64,000 nt of DNA from Limonium bicolor (GCA_023374045.1 CM041780.1:172055339-172119338), one strand, 5' to 3'; positions 1-12,529 are shown, numbered from the stretch's first letter. Numbers and translations: made by a program. The notes: a model not told the origin generated them from the letters alone.

Positions 1-974
1 TGTATGTATGTATGTATGTATGTATGTATGTATGTATGTATGTATGTATGTATGTATGTATGTATGTATGTATGTATGTATGTATGTATGTATGTATGTA
101 TGTATGTATGTATGTTGTATGTATGTATGTATGTATGTATGTATGTATGTATGTATGTATGTATGTATGTATGTATGTATGTATGTAGTATGTATGTATG
201 TATGTATGTATGTATGTATGTATGTATGTATGTATGTATGTATGTATGTATGTATGTATGTATGTATGTATGTATGTATGTATGTATGTATGTATGTATG
301 TATGTATGTATGTATGTATGTATGTATGTATGTATGTAGTATGTATGTATGTATGTATGTATGTATGTATGTATGTATGTATGTATGTATGTATGTATGT
401 ATGTATGTATGTATGTATGTATGTATGTATGTATGTATGTATGTATGTATGTATGTATGTATGTATGTATGTGTATGTATGTATGTATGTATGTATGTAT
501 GTATGTATGTATGTATGTATGTATGTATGTATGTATGTATGTATGTAGTATGTATGTATGTATGTATGTATGTATGTATGTATGTATGTATGTATGTATG
601 TATGTATGTTGTGTATGTATGTATGTATGTATGTATGTATGTATGTATGTATGTAGTATGTATGTATGTATGTATGTATGTATGTATGTATGTATGTATG
701 TATGTATGTATGTATGTATGTATGTATGTATGTATGTAGTATGTATGTATGTAGAGTATGTATGTATGTATGTAGTATGTATGTAGTATGTATGTATGTA
801 TGTATGTAGATGTATGTATGTATGTATGTATGTATGTATGTATGTATGTATGTATGTATGTATGTATGTATGTATGTATGTATGTATATGTATGTATGTA
901 TGTTGTATGTATGTATGTATGTATGTATGTATGTATGTATGTATGTAGTATATGTATGTATGTATGTATGTATT
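1..974 (+). repeat. (GTAT)n tetranucleotide microsatellite
   Basis: Almost pure GTAT repeats from the first base to about 974, broken about every 50-150 bp by one- or two-base slips such as GTAGTATG or TGTTGTATG. Because the unit is four bases, long open frames with a Met-Tyr-Val-Cys periodicity appear in all three forward frames; they are artefacts. The array lies inside the 5' LTR of element A. The same place in the 3' LTR (10964-10987) holds only about six units, so the expansion followed insertion. The true length is unknown because the array starts at or before the window edge. Confidence 0.97.
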
Positions 975-995
975 GTAAAATGAATTGCATGTATT

Positions 996-1074
996 CGACC
1001 AAATGGTCGGCGTACCCTCGCTAGTACGCGGGGTATGCGGTTATCATATCAGCGTAAGCTGACCCCCTAGGGGG
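996..1074 (+). other. LTR hairpin cluster h1-h4, A 5' LTR
   Basis: Four adjacent inverted repeats: h1 CGACC/GGTCG (996-1009), h2 CGTAC/GTACG (1011-1028, 8-nt loop), h3 TCAGC/GCTGA (1049-1062, loop GTAA) and h4 CCCCC/GGGGG (1063-1074, loop TA). Equivalent hairpins with different stem bases occur in LTRs A2, B, C, E1 and E2. In A2 h2 has stem CGTGC/GCACG, a compensatory change. Seen directly; a function as an RNA structure is inferred. Confidence 0.6.
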
Positions 1075-1443
1075 AACGTTTTTAGTATGCAGGTACCCGA
1101 AGCGGATGTGGTCAAGATGAAAGCCAGAGCTACACTGGATAGGTAGAAGTAGAATGTAGAAGTGTACGAAGTGGCACAACCTTTGTACTTAGAAAGTAAG
1201 TAGTTGTGAGGAATGGGTAGTGGTAGACTCTTAATGAGTATGCATGGAATTGAAGCGGTATCGTATTTGTATTTGGAACTTAGTAAACTCGGTATGTGTA
1301 GTGTATTATCTTGTATTGAATTATGAAGGAGTATTGTATTGAATGGAGTATTGTAGTACTCAGTAAGTAATGGGGTATGTGTGTATTTAGTAGAACTCGG
1401 ATATTCCGGTCCATCAGACCGATGCTGTATGTAGTAGGGCCTT

Positions 1444-1465
1444 GTTAGTCACGTGGGTGGCTAAC
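1444..1465 (+). other. U5 hairpin hU, A 5' LTR
   Basis: An 8-bp stem GTTAGTCA/TGGCTAAC (one G-T pair) closes the loop CGTGGG, ending 102 nt before the LTR 3' end. The same hairpin with other stem sequences lies 103-113 nt from the LTR end in A2, E1 and E2. The TCCGCTGC box follows at 1499-1506. Confidence 0.6.
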
Positions 1466-1572
1466 AGCACTGTATCACCCGCGTTGAGTAAGTATGTATC
1501 CGCTGCTGAGTACGAATGTATAAGGAGATTGGACGGTAATGACGGTATTAGCGGTAGGGGTGTTACAAAAAG

Positions 1573-1583
1573 TGGTATCAGAG
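1573..1583 (+). other. Primer binding site, tRNA-iMet
   Basis: TGGTATCAGAG lies five bases after the LTR end (1567). It is complementary to the 3' end of plant initiator methionine tRNA, the usual minus-strand primer of plant Ty1/copia and many Ty3/gypsy elements. It fixes element A as plus-strand and marks the 5' LTR boundary. Confidence 0.92.
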
Positions 1584-4500
1584 TGAAGTATCGCTCTGAT
1601 GACTGGAAATACCGAGTTTAGGAAATACCGAGTTAGGAATAGAAGCTTAGGGCTAAGGGCTGAGTATAGCATTAGAGAGATGCTAGTTAGGACACCGGTG
1701 AGTACCGGATACCTACAATGCAGTCCCGCCCACCGCAAACCCCATGTATAACTTAGGATAGGATGCCAGAGAGAAGGAAGCCCTCTCATACTCGGGGGAA
1801 ACCCGATCTGGCGGTAGTGAAACAATCACACAGTAAACCAGAACCGACATATGGTAGATTCCAAGAATTGGAAGTCCCGGAGTTGGATCCCGGTTGAGCA
1901 ACAATATCCGCACTTAATAGCGGTAGGACGAGCACTCCAACCACGAGGAGGCTGTAACTTACAACAGCATGGGGCGACGTGCTTAGCAGTCGCGAAACCT
2001 AGCTAGTCAACCAACAACAGGAAAGAAGCACTAACCGTGCAACGGAATGGGAAAAGGAGTAGTAATGGAAACCAAGACACAAGTCTGCGGGGCAGCAGTA
2101 GCTAAATAATACCACCAATGGTATACTAGCTGACTAAGGACATAGTCAGGAGTGGTTAACTCCGAAACTACAACGCCAAAGGTTACAATACCTGGCCGAC
2201 ATAGCTTATACAGCTACAAGGACATCCAACGGGATATGAACCGATAGGACTACAAGAGTAGTGCCTAAACCACTTAGGCTCAGTAACCACAACAAACTGA
2301 TGTGGGAACGAGCAACGAAAGAAAGCATAAGGCGAATGAATGGGAATCTCCAAGGATTGGAGAAGCATCCGATCAACGACAATCATGTCAAGATCATTGA
2401 GAAGCTACCTAAGGATCGAGTATACCAATTATAGATCAATAAGATCAAGGGAAGAGTCAACAAGACTGTCAAATACGAGTGGAAACCATACCGTGATCGG
2501 CATAGGATTACCAAAACCACCAGTACCACGCACTTGCCACGGCAAGTGCAGTAAGGACAGGAATATGTAAGGGAACTCTAACACACCAAGGTACATAGTA
2601 ATGTACCGTGACAACGATGAAGCAACTACAGGATCACACTTCCTAAAAACTGGAAGAAAGAATGAACCTTGGAAAGGCCTAACGGCCCGACCATTGTATT
2701 AAGGACATACCGGTCAGCGGAAGCTAGACCCGGCCAAATCAACCGGCATGAAATGCCATGAAGATTTCTATTTTCTTTAAACCAAATTTTTTTCAAAACC
2801 ACAACCTTTCTTTTAAACCTGGATTTTAAAACCAAACCAACAGAATTACGGTGAGTATCATAGAATGATACAAGAGGAATTGACAATAGAATACTTCACC
2901 TAGGCGTGTGACGAACACTACGAGTGTACCCAATTACGGGATGTGGGACAACCGCACTCCGAAGGAGCTTGCGGGCCTGACACATAGTTAGGTAAGTGGT
3001 AACGTATCAACATGGTACCCCACGTATGTATACAGGTAGTGAACGACACACGGGAAGTAGTCAACTCCGTTCTACAGACCATCAGTAAGTTCAAATCAGA
3101 ACAGCTGGTCACCTCAGACAATCAAGTATAAGGAATTCAGAGAATCCATCTGAAAGTTAGAATAACAACCAGGAGTGCAAAGAGCACAAACTAGTAAGTA
3201 TAGAAATTGGATATGTCTCAAGGACATCAAACAAATACGTGATAGCTGGAAAGTATACCCAGCCTAAACGCAGTAAGGCAATTGCCTAACGTGAACACCA
3301 CAATGCTCAACAAACGGGACAGAACTCCCAAGAGCAACCCCAAGATTACCGCAGGTATAATCCACCATCAAAGAGAATATAAACCTAGTCTTAAGCACTA
3401 GGAGCAAGTATAAACAGTCTACCCAAGAACGGGAGACGTTATAACCCCAAAAGGGATAGCTCGAAATACAATACCACAGGGCGGTATAGTGATAACATAT
3501 CCTAAACATTAGCCGGATGTAACAGCATAACCTAGCAACACCCAGGAGCAATCCTTGAAGGGTGTTTGAGTTAACAACAGTCAGACAAGCGTTATGACAA
3601 GAGCACGGAGCTGGAATGCATACTCGGTTAGGACACCGAAGGGATTTCACTTTACAAGAAATACCCTCAACCGCAGGAAAGGCACTGGTTAGCACCAGAT
3701 TGCCTAGAGGGCCTCCTATAAACGGAAGCGTGATGTCACGACTTTCCATGGAGCCCAGTAATACCTCCAACCCTATGATGGTATACAAAGAGTGGAAATA
3801 TGTATAAGCAGCTTGCGAAGAGCATAGCTTGCAGCAGTAAGGCTTGAAAGCCACGTACCAACTACGTTATGTAAACTTGAACGGTTGTAGAACCCACACC
3901 ATTAATAACAAGACTTGCAAGAGATATTGTCTCATACGACAAGAAATCAACAACTGGACCATCAATTCAAACCCAACATCCGAGTGGCTTGGAGTAATGG
4001 CCAACTCAGTGTCACTGTCACTAGAGCATCAATCTAGTATACAATTGACAAGCTTTTAATCACCTTCATGCCTTCTGTAGCAATGGTAGCACAGAGGCAC
4101 CAGAGTCGTAATGATGCCAATAATAGCCTAGTCCACACTTGGACACTACGAGAACCCAAGGAAGGTACCCCTCGTTAACCGAAGACCACCAATGTGGTGA
4201 AGATGTGAACCCATAGAAAGGCTTCCATCTGTAATAACAACCAAGCTTATGCAAGTAGATATTGCCAAAGGGCGATGGAACAAGGAAAAGAAATTCCAAA
4301 GCATTACGACTTAAAGGAGTAAGCATACTCCATATGCAACCAAGCACATGGTAAACCATTGTATAAATGGCGGAGGTACATAAACAAAGACTAACATAGT
4401 AAATCTCGTCATGAGACCTACGAGTGGAGACAACCCCTCAACAAGAACCTTCACTTGTTAGTGATAGAATACCCTCCAATTGAAGAACGGGACCAGAAAA

Positions 4501-5884
4501 CCCTTGAAGTTCTTGGGATGTCCCGGTGATGTACCTACAAAGTAAAACTGCATAGCTAGAGCCTATGATCAATGCTCAACACTATGGAGACAGTAATTAT
4601 CAAAAACAATCAATGAGTGTGCACATTGCACACCATGAATGACCGACGCTCAAGAGAGCTTGTAACCCGATAAACCACTTCCTTAGTCAACCAAGATATT
4701 TGGCAAATTATATCACGAATGAGGAAATAATGTGAGGTAAGCTAACCTACACATGAAACCTGAATCGAAGTAAAACATCTCCACATTGGGAAGATAATAG
4801 CATTGCGGTATGCTACGACAACCGTCATATACATGAACATAGGAAATCCTCGATGTATTCACACCATAAGGGGATGGTGCGCAACAAGCGACCGCTATGA
4901 AGAAGTAGTTAGACAATGGTACGGAGTAGAGTGAGTAGTAAGATGACAGGAAGGAAATATTCATTTCTATCACATAAGTGATTTACTGTCAAGTTTACGC
5001 CTCTGCACTCTGTATGACTGGGTGTTTTGGTATTGCACTTGTACAGCTAATGATCTAGTGGGATAGCGAAGAATATAGGAAATGTAAATGGCAGTAACCC
5101 TTCTTTTCACCAACGAACGTGGCATAAGCCAGTTAAGCAAGCTTAGCAACAAACCGTGAGGCCTAAGGCCAAAGAAACACGGAGAGTGTGAAACACACTA
5201 ACAATCACAAATGTGAATTCCAGTGGAATAAAAAGGTGAAAGGAGACTTAAGAAAGTCACTAGGACCGACGCATATCAATGCAAGGTCATACAAGTAAAG
5301 AACACTTGTACTGAACCAGAAGAACTGGTGTAATCCGGAAGCTATTGACAACAGAGGAAACACTACAACTAGGTAGTGACCTAACCTCGCCGACAATAAG
5401 TCGGAGGAACTTAGCGAATAATCGTGGGAGTACGAACAGTATGTATAATAGATTGCCAGAGAGCTGGTTATAAATCTAAACTCAATGAGTTCAAGCACGG
5501 TAAAAGAATACCACATTCATTTAGTAAACCTTATTCCCACAGTAGAGGGATAAAAAGGTGATGTGTAGCACATTAAGGATAACATGAAGGGTGAGTAACC
5601 CAAGTTATCAGGGTCGCGCAGCAGAAGCTAGTGGGCCCTAGCTAGGAATGTAATACACCTAGTAAGTATGAAAGAATGGCTACCAATGGCTTGAAGCTGA
5701 TAGGCTAGCACCGAATTGATTATAAGTTAAATAAACTCATATAGGAATTCTCGGTACAAGGACTGAACCATTGGTATGGTTAAGACCCTTGGACCAAAGT
5801 ACATTATATAATGAACCGTAGGGAAGCTAAAATGCTTCAGATTGGACAAATTGAGTAAACAATGTTTAGTAATAACATATGGTA

Positions 5885-5920
5885 GATTACGTGGGCGTAA
5901 TCCCTTTTAAGGGGGGTAGA
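5885..5920 (+). other. Internal hairpin-PPT module of element A
   Basis: Stem GATTACG (5885-5891) / CGTAATC (5896-5902) with loop TGGG, followed at once by the polypurine tract TTTTAAGGGGGGTAGA (5905-5920). It lies 1.5 kb upstream of the LTR-adjacent module. Elements B and D have an equivalent second module; in D it is 13 nt after the pol stop codon. This suggests that the coding region of A's ancestor would have ended near 5880. Confidence 0.65.
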
Positions 5921-7415
5921 GCGAAAACCGCTTAATGTAAGTATCACATATAAAACACGTAAACTATAATGTGCATAGCACAAATGAGAATTGATTTAAT
6001 GATTGGTACTTATGTTAAATAACACATTGTTTCATTCATATTGTAACTGTGGTAATTAGGCACGAGAGATGCGAATACCATAGGATGAATATACCCATCT
6101 TGTAACCCCAGTGTAAAAGTATTAGTAAAGAGGAGTAGAGTAACTCTTGGGGAAATGATAATCCCTATAGTGTGTGTCTATTTGAAGTTAGACATGGCAT
6201 TACGATGCATGAGTCGGTATAAAACCGATGTAGAACCTAGAGGAAATTGAGTTCCCTGGGTGATTGTTTTGAGACAATTGAGAATGAGTAGTGGACGGAG
6301 CTCCACAAGTATTGTATCCTTAAAGAAGTAGTATGGATTGATTATGATATAGTAGAGGAATGTAGCCTAGGGTGGTGTATTCGTAAGTATGTTATTGGAA
6401 GTAAATTGAGGACAGCTGAATTTCATAAGTATTGTATTCCCTAGTTAGAATAGTAGAGATAATAGGGAGTAATGGAAGAAAGTATAGAAGATTGATGAAA
6501 TGAGCACTTAGGCATTGAATTCCGAGGAAAGTATTTGGGAAGTAGATTGAGAATGATTGATGGACTGAATTCCATCCTTTGGAGTTGTATGAAATTGTAA
6601 TTATGACCAGGAAGAGTAAAAAGGTAGAAAATGAAAATGAATGAATTATCTGTTGTTTGAAACTGATGTGGAAGTCGAACTTGATCTTGATCAGATCGAG
6701 GGAAACCGAACACCAATTGGGGTGGAAAGATAGTTCAACACTGATGCTGATCACATCAGGGTCGAATGATTCTTGAAGCTCCCCTCAAGTGGTCACAAGA
6801 ATCACGCTTAAGATAGCAGTAATGAATATAAATTGGAATTTGGGGTTGTGTGCTTTAAAAAAAATTAAGTAGTAGTTGCGAAAGAATTTTCTTAGCTTGG
6901 AGATGAAGGATCTGTTAGAAGCAGATACCGGAGAAGGTAGTAGTATGTATTATGTTGTATTATTCCAAGGGCAGCGGGACATAGAGGAGTCCTGTGTCTA
7001 AATGACCTGAGTGCCTGCGGGGGATTGTAATATGTATTGCATTGCTTCGGGTTAGCATTGCGTAGTATGTATGTATTGTAATTGTATTTTGTTGGCACAT
7101 GTAGTGCTAATTGTATTTTATTGGCACAAAGTAGTGCTAGTAGTATTCAGTATGTAGTACAATGAGTATGGTATGTGTGTAATGAGTAATACATTTATGC
7201 TGTATGGTATGTGAGTGGTATTGTGAAATGTATTGTGGAATGTGTGAATTGGATTGTGCATTGCGTATAGTATTTGAATTGAGTATGATGTATGGTATCT
7301 GAATTGTGTATGCTTGTAGTGTAAGAATTGTGAACACCTTGTAAGGTGGTAGTAGAATGCATTATGGCAATTGGTTTGCCAAATGAGTAGAAATAGTAAA
7401 CCGTAAACCTTGAGC

Positions 7416-7449
7416 AACTTTGAGGGCAAAGTTCCTTAAGGGGGTAGAT
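7416..7449 (+). other. 3' hairpin-PPT module of element A
   Basis: Stem AACTTTG (7416-7422) / CAAAGTT (7427-7433), loop AGGG, then the polypurine tract TTAAGGGGGTAGAT directly before the 3' LTR start (TGAAATACCCC at 7450). The PPT primes plus-strand DNA synthesis in LTR retrotransposons. The hairpin in front of it is also present, with changed stem bases, in B and D. Confidence 0.8.
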
Positions 7450-8596
7450 TGAAATACCCCGTAATTAAAAACAGTGATTAATTAGGCTAATTATAATTTT
7501 TAAGGCTTAATTACACTTAAATAAACATGAGGGAGCAAATCCCGAAGAAAACGGACCTTTAAATGGGTTAAAAGCATAAACGAACCTTAAAGCGCGTTTT
7601 TCGAGGAAACCGGGAAAACGCGACTTTAAACGAGTCAAATAGACTCGTAATGATTATGGTCAACTAAATAATCATTAATAAATATTAGTGAAACTTTAGA
7701 ACCAATTAAATCAATAAAACGAGAAATTAGTAAAAACTGTCAAAAACGGGAAGTTGTGAGGTAGGAACATAAATAACCCAAACTAGTGTGTCCAATATTG
7801 TAAAAAGAATTTTTACCCCATATGGGCTGTGTGTGTGTCCGATTTCATGCCCCCACTCACACCCCTTAATTTCCCTCTTATGTGCAATAGGACAAAATAA
7901 ATAAAAAACATAAAGTAAACACTCACCTCACTTTACCACTCTCTCTCCTACCTTATTCTCTTCACTCACGTACACCCCTTCTCCCTCACTCTCTGATTTC
8001 TTCCTTCCTCAACCGATGGCAATGGTGAAATGAGAAACCCCCACACAAAATCAACTTCTCTCCTCTTGTTACTCCCTTGAACCTTCACCAAAAATCACAA
8101 AAAGTATACCATTGTGTTCCCCTCTTCAAGGAGAACACTAGTCTCCTTTCAAAACTCGAAAACAAGAACTTTCATCTCCATGGGTGTGGAGCATTTGGAG
8201 CTTCAAGACCACCATTAGAACCACCTCCTTCTCCTTATTATTTTGAGGTAAAAATCTTCTTGAAACCTTACCTTTTTCTAGCCCTTGTGAGCAAAATGAG
8301 ATTTGGGAAACTAAACCCTTGTTGCTCTTGTACTCTAGCCGATTTTGGCACTCTTGGAGGGTGAGAAATATTGTTCTTGAGCTGTTCCAAGCATTACCTA
8401 CACCCTTGCAAGGTAATACTCTTTTCTAAACCCTAAAACATCTAAATTCTAGGGTTAGTTAAAATGGATGTTAAGTGTTCATGTGTATCGGTATGGGTTG
8501 CTGTAGCATTTCCCATTCCTTGAACAAAAACCGAGAACAAGAAGAAGGAAAGGGGAAAAGAAGAGAAGGAAAGGAAAGAAAGAGAAACTAGCAAGA

Positions 8597-8618
8597 CAAG
8601 GTAAATACTCTTACCTTG
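8597..8618 (+). other. Palindromic splice-donor-like site in LTR A
   Basis: CAAGGTAA and TTACCTTG form a perfect 8-bp inverted repeat around ATACTC, and the left arm is a strong plant 5' splice-site sequence (CAAG/GTAAAT). The same inverted repeat is in LTR C (43848-43866) and a weaker form in A2 (about 40020-40039). Other donor-like sites precede it (GAG/GTAAAA near 8246, CAAG/GTAATA near 8408). Splicing of an LTR leader is possible but unproven. Confidence 0.35.
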
Positions 8619-9393
8619 AGTTAGTTTTGTGTATTGTAATGTAACAGTTTTTGAGTAGTAAAATGAGTAATGTATTTGAGTAGTATGAGTAGTAGTAATG
8701 TGGTAATGTAATGGAGAAGAGGATCAAACAGTTTTTGAACTTGTAAAAGATGTTTAAAAGCTTGGGTAAACCTTGGGTATTGAATGTGTATGTGCAGGAA
8801 TTTTATGTTGTTGTAGTAGAGTTGAATTGTGTGTATAGTGTATCGAATAAACAGGTATGTGGATGAGCAATTTGTGAGCTAAAGTAATGTGTGGGCAAAG
8901 TGAAAATTATAGGGGGGAGACTATGTCCAATTTTACCTAGGAATGAGAGGACTTAAGTTGTGTAAGAAGAGGAAGTAACCTAGGTGATGACTAGGTGTAT
9001 TTGGGGAGTGTAATGGGAATGTCTTGTAGTTTGAAACAGATTTGGATATGAATTGTTAATGGGAGGGAACTAGGATGTGAGTTAATGTATTAAAGATGCT
9101 AGGAGTGACATTAGTTGAGGGAGTGTTGGAGAATAGAAGTTTGAGTGATAATCTATAGCATAAGAAGGAAAACAAAAATCTGTAGCAATAAGTGAAAGGG
9201 AAACTAGTATAAGTGTTGAAAAGAAGTGAGGAAAAATGTGTAAGTGAATGTAGGAATTGAGTAGTAAGTTTGGTGGATGAACTAAGGTGATTTAGAGGGC
9301 TTAATTAGTGCTAAATCATGTGGGGAAGTATTGGTAAAGATTGGGGAAACAATGGGTAAAGAAAACACCCAAAAACAGATTTTAAAACTGAAG

Positions 9394-9808
9394 TACTGGG
9401 CCGGACCGACCTTGGGACCGAACCCCGCAAGGTCGGTCGAGCCTTAAAATACAAAGACGGGAAGTCTTCTGACTTCGACCAACCTTGGGGACCGAACTTG
9501 CAAGGTCGGTCGAGTCGTAAATTGTGAAGGCCAGAGGTCTACTGGAATAGACCGACCTTGGGACCGAACTTGGGTAAGGTCGGTCGACTCCAGAACCTCG
9601 AACCCATAATACACTGGAACGGAACCGACGACTTGGGACCGGACTTGGCAAGGTCGGTCGGACTAAATTTTCACATAAGAAACTTACTAGAATGGACCGA
9701 CCTTGGGACCGGACTTGCAAGGTCGGTCGAGCCTGGAATTTTGCCTTACCGAAACTTACTGACTTCGACCGACCTTGGGTCCGACCCTGGGTAAGTCGGT
9801 CGGTCGAG
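9394..9808 (+). repeat. GACCGACC/GGTCGGTC box array in LTR A
   Basis: About five imperfect tandem units of roughly 75-90 bp. Each has a GACCGACC box, a short TTGGGACCGRACTTGCAA-like spacer and a GGTCGGTCGAG box, then about 25 variable bases often containing TACTGGAATGG. The boxes are inverted relative to each other, so each unit can fold into a hairpin. The array sits near the middle of the LTR, and similar arrays occur in A2, C and the unrelated LTR X. Confidence 0.85.
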
Positions 9809-10963
9809 TAAAAAAAATTAATAAAATAATATTTTTATTATATGACTATAGTAGTCATGTGTAATGTATATGTATGCCTATATACATATATGCATATATA
9901 TGTAGTAATGCACCATTAATGAAGTAGTAAAGGTAAGAAAGTATACACATTAGTAAGAGAGCAAGTTTAAGAAGTAGTAAAGAAAAGAATGGTTTTATAA
10001 TCAAGTAAGAAAGTAATGGAGTAGTAAGTATACATTAAAAGTATCAATGAAGGAGTAAGTTAGATCAATAATAGATCATTGATCATACAACTTCATGTAT
10101 GTATAGGAATCAAATAGTTGATCATCAAAGAACCCTAGTAGTACGAGTACGACGGTGAACGGTATGATTTCTTCATGCCCTGTATCCTAACTTGGTTACC
10201 CCGATTTGTGTGCTTTGTGATCACCAATAAGATAAATGCACGAATCGGACTTATATTGCACTTACTGTGTTTGAACTATTTTGTTCTGGTGTATCTTCTT
10301 GAACATTTAGTTTGTATAATTCATGAAATGTATGAATGGACATGAAGAGTATGTGTAAGCAATGTGTACTTGTGTATTGTATGGATGTATGGAAATGAAG
10401 TACTAACTTCTACTAATTCCTAACAATCTAACTCCTAACATGAGTAATGAGTAAATGGAATGAGTAGAAGTCCGATATAGTTTCGGCCACGCGTGAGGAT
10501 AAGGAAACACAAGAGGTTGGATCCGAATCCTGGCTGTAATCTTTTCCATGGACCAAATCCCTTGAATGGGTAGCATCCTGGATTAGTGGGCCACCCTAAA
10601 GCCCGGTGGTGGGATGTAGTAATCCCTGTCCGGAGGTCATACCGACTTGACTTGAGTAAAGTATGTAAGAAGCAAGTATTGTATGTGTATCGGTCTTGAC
10701 TATTGTAAGTCACTGACCTTGGGTAAAAGAGTATTGAACACCCGATTAACCCGGGTGTGTAATGAAGCTAACAAGCCTTATGTGTGAATTGGAGAAGTGT
10801 ATCTCCGTATTGCGTATTGAGTATGTAATTAGTATGTATTGTGTATGCGTATTCTGGAAGATGGTAAGTAAGTGCTGGTCGACTTGTATTGTCTTCCAAG
10901 CATGTATTGTACTGTGCGTATGTATGTATACCGTGTGTAGTATTGTAGTATCGTGAATGAAAG

Positions 10964-10987
10964 CATGTATGTATGTATGTATGTATT
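10964..10987 (+). repeat. Short ATGT run, unexpanded allele in 3' LTR
   Basis: About six ATGT units directly before TTGTAAAATGAATTGC, the same right-hand neighbour that follows the ~970-bp array in the 5' LTR. It serves as an internal control for the expansion. Confidence 0.85.
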
Positions 10988-11008
10988 GTAAAATGAATTG
11001 CATGTATT

Positions 11009-11088
11009 CGACCAAATGATCGGCGTACCCTCGCTAGTACGCGGGGTATGTGGTTATCATATTCAGCGTAAGCTGACCCCCTAGGGGG
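11009..11088 (+). other. LTR hairpin cluster h1-h4, A 3' LTR
   Basis: Copy of the cluster at 996-1074. Stems h2, h3 and h4 are intact; h1 has one mismatch (GATCG instead of GGTCG). Confidence 0.55.
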
Positions 11089-11461
11089 AACTTTAGTATG
11101 CAGGTACCCGAAGCGGATGTGGTCAAGATGAAAGCCCGGAGGCTACACTTGGATAGGTAGAAGTAGAATGTAGAAGTGTACGAAGTGGCACACCCCTTGT
11201 ACTTAGAAAAAGTAAGTAGTTGTGAGGAATGGGTAGTGGTTAGACTCTTAATGAGTATGCATGGAATTGAAGGGGTATCGTATTGTATTTGGAACTTAGT
11301 AAACTCGGTATGTGTAGTGTATTATCTTGTATTGAATTATGGAGTATTGTATTGAATGGAGTATTGTAGTACTCAGTAAGTAATGGGAGTATGTGTTGTA
11401 TTTGTGTAGAACTCGGATATTCCCGTCCATCAGACCGATGCGTATGTAGTAGTGTGGCCTT

Positions 11462-11483
11462 GTTAGTCACTTGGGTGGCTAAC
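11462..11483 (+). other. U5 hairpin hU, A 3' LTR
   Basis: Same stem as 1444-1465 with loop CTTGGG, 104 nt from the LTR end. The TCCGCTGC box follows at 11518-11525. Confidence 0.55.
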
Positions 11484-11587
11484 GGCACTGTATCACCCGC
11501 CGTTGAGTAAGTATGTATCCGCTGCGTGAGTACGAATGTATAAGGAGATTGGACGGTAATGACGGTATTAGCGGTAGGGGTGTTACA

Positions 11588-12529
11588 TTTCCACTTGAGC
11601 ATATTATCTTGGGTTGGGGCTTGCTCAGTGATAGCGACAATGGCTTCTCTGATTTCATAAATAGCTGAGGATTCAGCTTTAGCTCTTTTACTTCCCTGGA
11701 TTTTTAAAGCTCTTCATTGCAGCACCTTATCCATGTAATCCACCCGCTCATTTCTCCCTTCCAAATATTACTGATGCACTTGCATACAGGGTCATTAGCC
11801 TAGGAGTTGTTGAACCTGAATAGTTTTGGGCCTCCTCTATTTGGCGGCCTAAGAAGCAGCTTGATTGGCTTGTGATCTGAGCGTCCTCATCTTAGATGAA
11901 CGGTTTGAGCATCAGGGAAGACGTTAACCCATTGCGAGGAGGCGACAGATCGGCGTAACTGTTTTTGGTGTTCCAATTATCCCGTTACTGATTTGTGAAA
12001 GTATAGATTTCGCCAGCATAGCCTAGATTCTAGAGCCCACGAGAGATTAGGCATGATTGGAAGGCTTGCAGGTGCAATCTACTGCGGACTCTGCAACCAT
12101 TGGTTTCGAAATTGAATAGAATTTTGTTGAAGTTCCAAAGACTAGCTTCAGATATGTAGATTGGTCTTGAATATCCTACATTATAGACCATGTTCTTCAT
12201 CTATTCGCAACCGAAGGCCACCCATAGATCCCTCCTTCCACCCTGAATCCAAGCCCTTGTCCACCCAGAAATCAATATGGTGAAGAGAGTAAGATTGGAT
12301 ACAAACCAAGAATGACGATTGCCAGAGAAGAGAAGGCCTCCAACACGGCCCATACAGTCTACCAAAAACCAGTGTAATTGCATAGTCTAGAAACAAATCG
12401 ATCCATTTCTCTTCGCATCAGTTTGGTTTCTGATAGGAATATGAAGTTGGGGGCTTAATCACGGATGACCTGGATAACCCAATGCTTAGAGTTTAGATCT
12501 CCCAACCCATTGAGAGATAATATACTCAT
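11588..12529 (-). pseudogene. LINE-1 ORF2 N-terminal endonuclease remnant
   Basis: On the minus strand the reading starts at an ATG at 12529 with MSILSLNGLGDLN, the place of the L1 'ISWNVRG' start. It continues through NFIFLSETKL (the family's 'LSETK' motif), a GGLLF/LLW region, HHIDFWV, and further down RRSVASSQWVNVFPDA and RSDHKPIKLL, which match the conserved 'RLDR-..-W...FP.A' and 'SDH.P' blocks of plant L1 apurinic endonucleases. The reading needs several frameshifts and has an early stop, so it is a dead copy. It ends at 11588 where element A inserted; RT is absent from the window. L1 ORF2 normally nicks target DNA and reverse-transcribes in situ. Confidence 0.75.

Larger units (their letters stand above)
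1..1567 (+). mobile_element. 5' LTR of element A, right part
   Basis: From about 975 the sequence matches the end of the LTR at 7450-11587 (compare 975-1567 with about 10985-11587), with many small indels. It ends in GTGTTACA and is followed after three bases by a tRNA-Met primer site. The left part of the LTR lies outside the window. It contains the GTAT microsatellite, a hairpin cluster, the U5 hairpin and the conserved TCCGCTGC box (1499-1506). Confidence 0.93.
1568..7449 (+). mobile_element. Non-coding internal region of element A
   Basis: The 5.9 kb between the two LTRs has a primer site at its left end and a PPT at its right end, but no gag or pol. The plus strand is closed by stops throughout, with no frame longer than about 80 codons, and I found no protease, RT, RNase H or integrase motif. 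The longest antisense frame (3264-3854) has no recognisable domain. This is the layout of a LARD-like non-autonomous element with long LTRs that would need proteins in trans. An 18-nt-scale perfect hairpin sits at 2529-2548. Whether this DNA descends from a coding element is not visible. Confidence 0.8.
7450..11587 (+). mobile_element. 3' LTR of element A (4138 bp)
   Basis: Starts TGAAATACCCC right after the PPT and ends GTGTTACA; the ends obey TG...CA. Its right 600 bp match the LTR at 975-1567. In reverse complement the whole LTR matches solo LTR A2 (37281-41181), which confirms the boundaries. It contains splice-donor-like sites and a palindromic site near 8.6 kb, the GACCGACC array (9394-9808), an AT-rich palindromic stretch (9830-9905), the short GTAT run, the hairpin cluster and the U5 hairpin. 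Small frames such as 8077-8364 show no known domain. The flank after the LTR is LINE-1 sequence, so A inserted into an older LINE; its left TSD copy is outside the window. Confidence 0.93.

Noticed and set aside
4..1024. Long open frames of repeating Met-Tyr-Val-Cys
   Set aside because: They are translations of the GTAT microsatellite and occur in several overlapping frames; not genes.
3264..3854. 196-codon antisense frame in the interior of element A
   Set aside because: No recognisable domain, no conserved counterpart in other elements, and mixed composition as in random open frames.
8077..8364. 95-codon frame in LTR A
   Set aside because: The counterpart in A2 does not keep the frame; it overlaps donor-like sites. 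Treated as leader sequence.
9394..9808. CRISPR-like array
   Set aside because: Repeats are imperfect, spacers are related to each other, and the context is a plant LTR.
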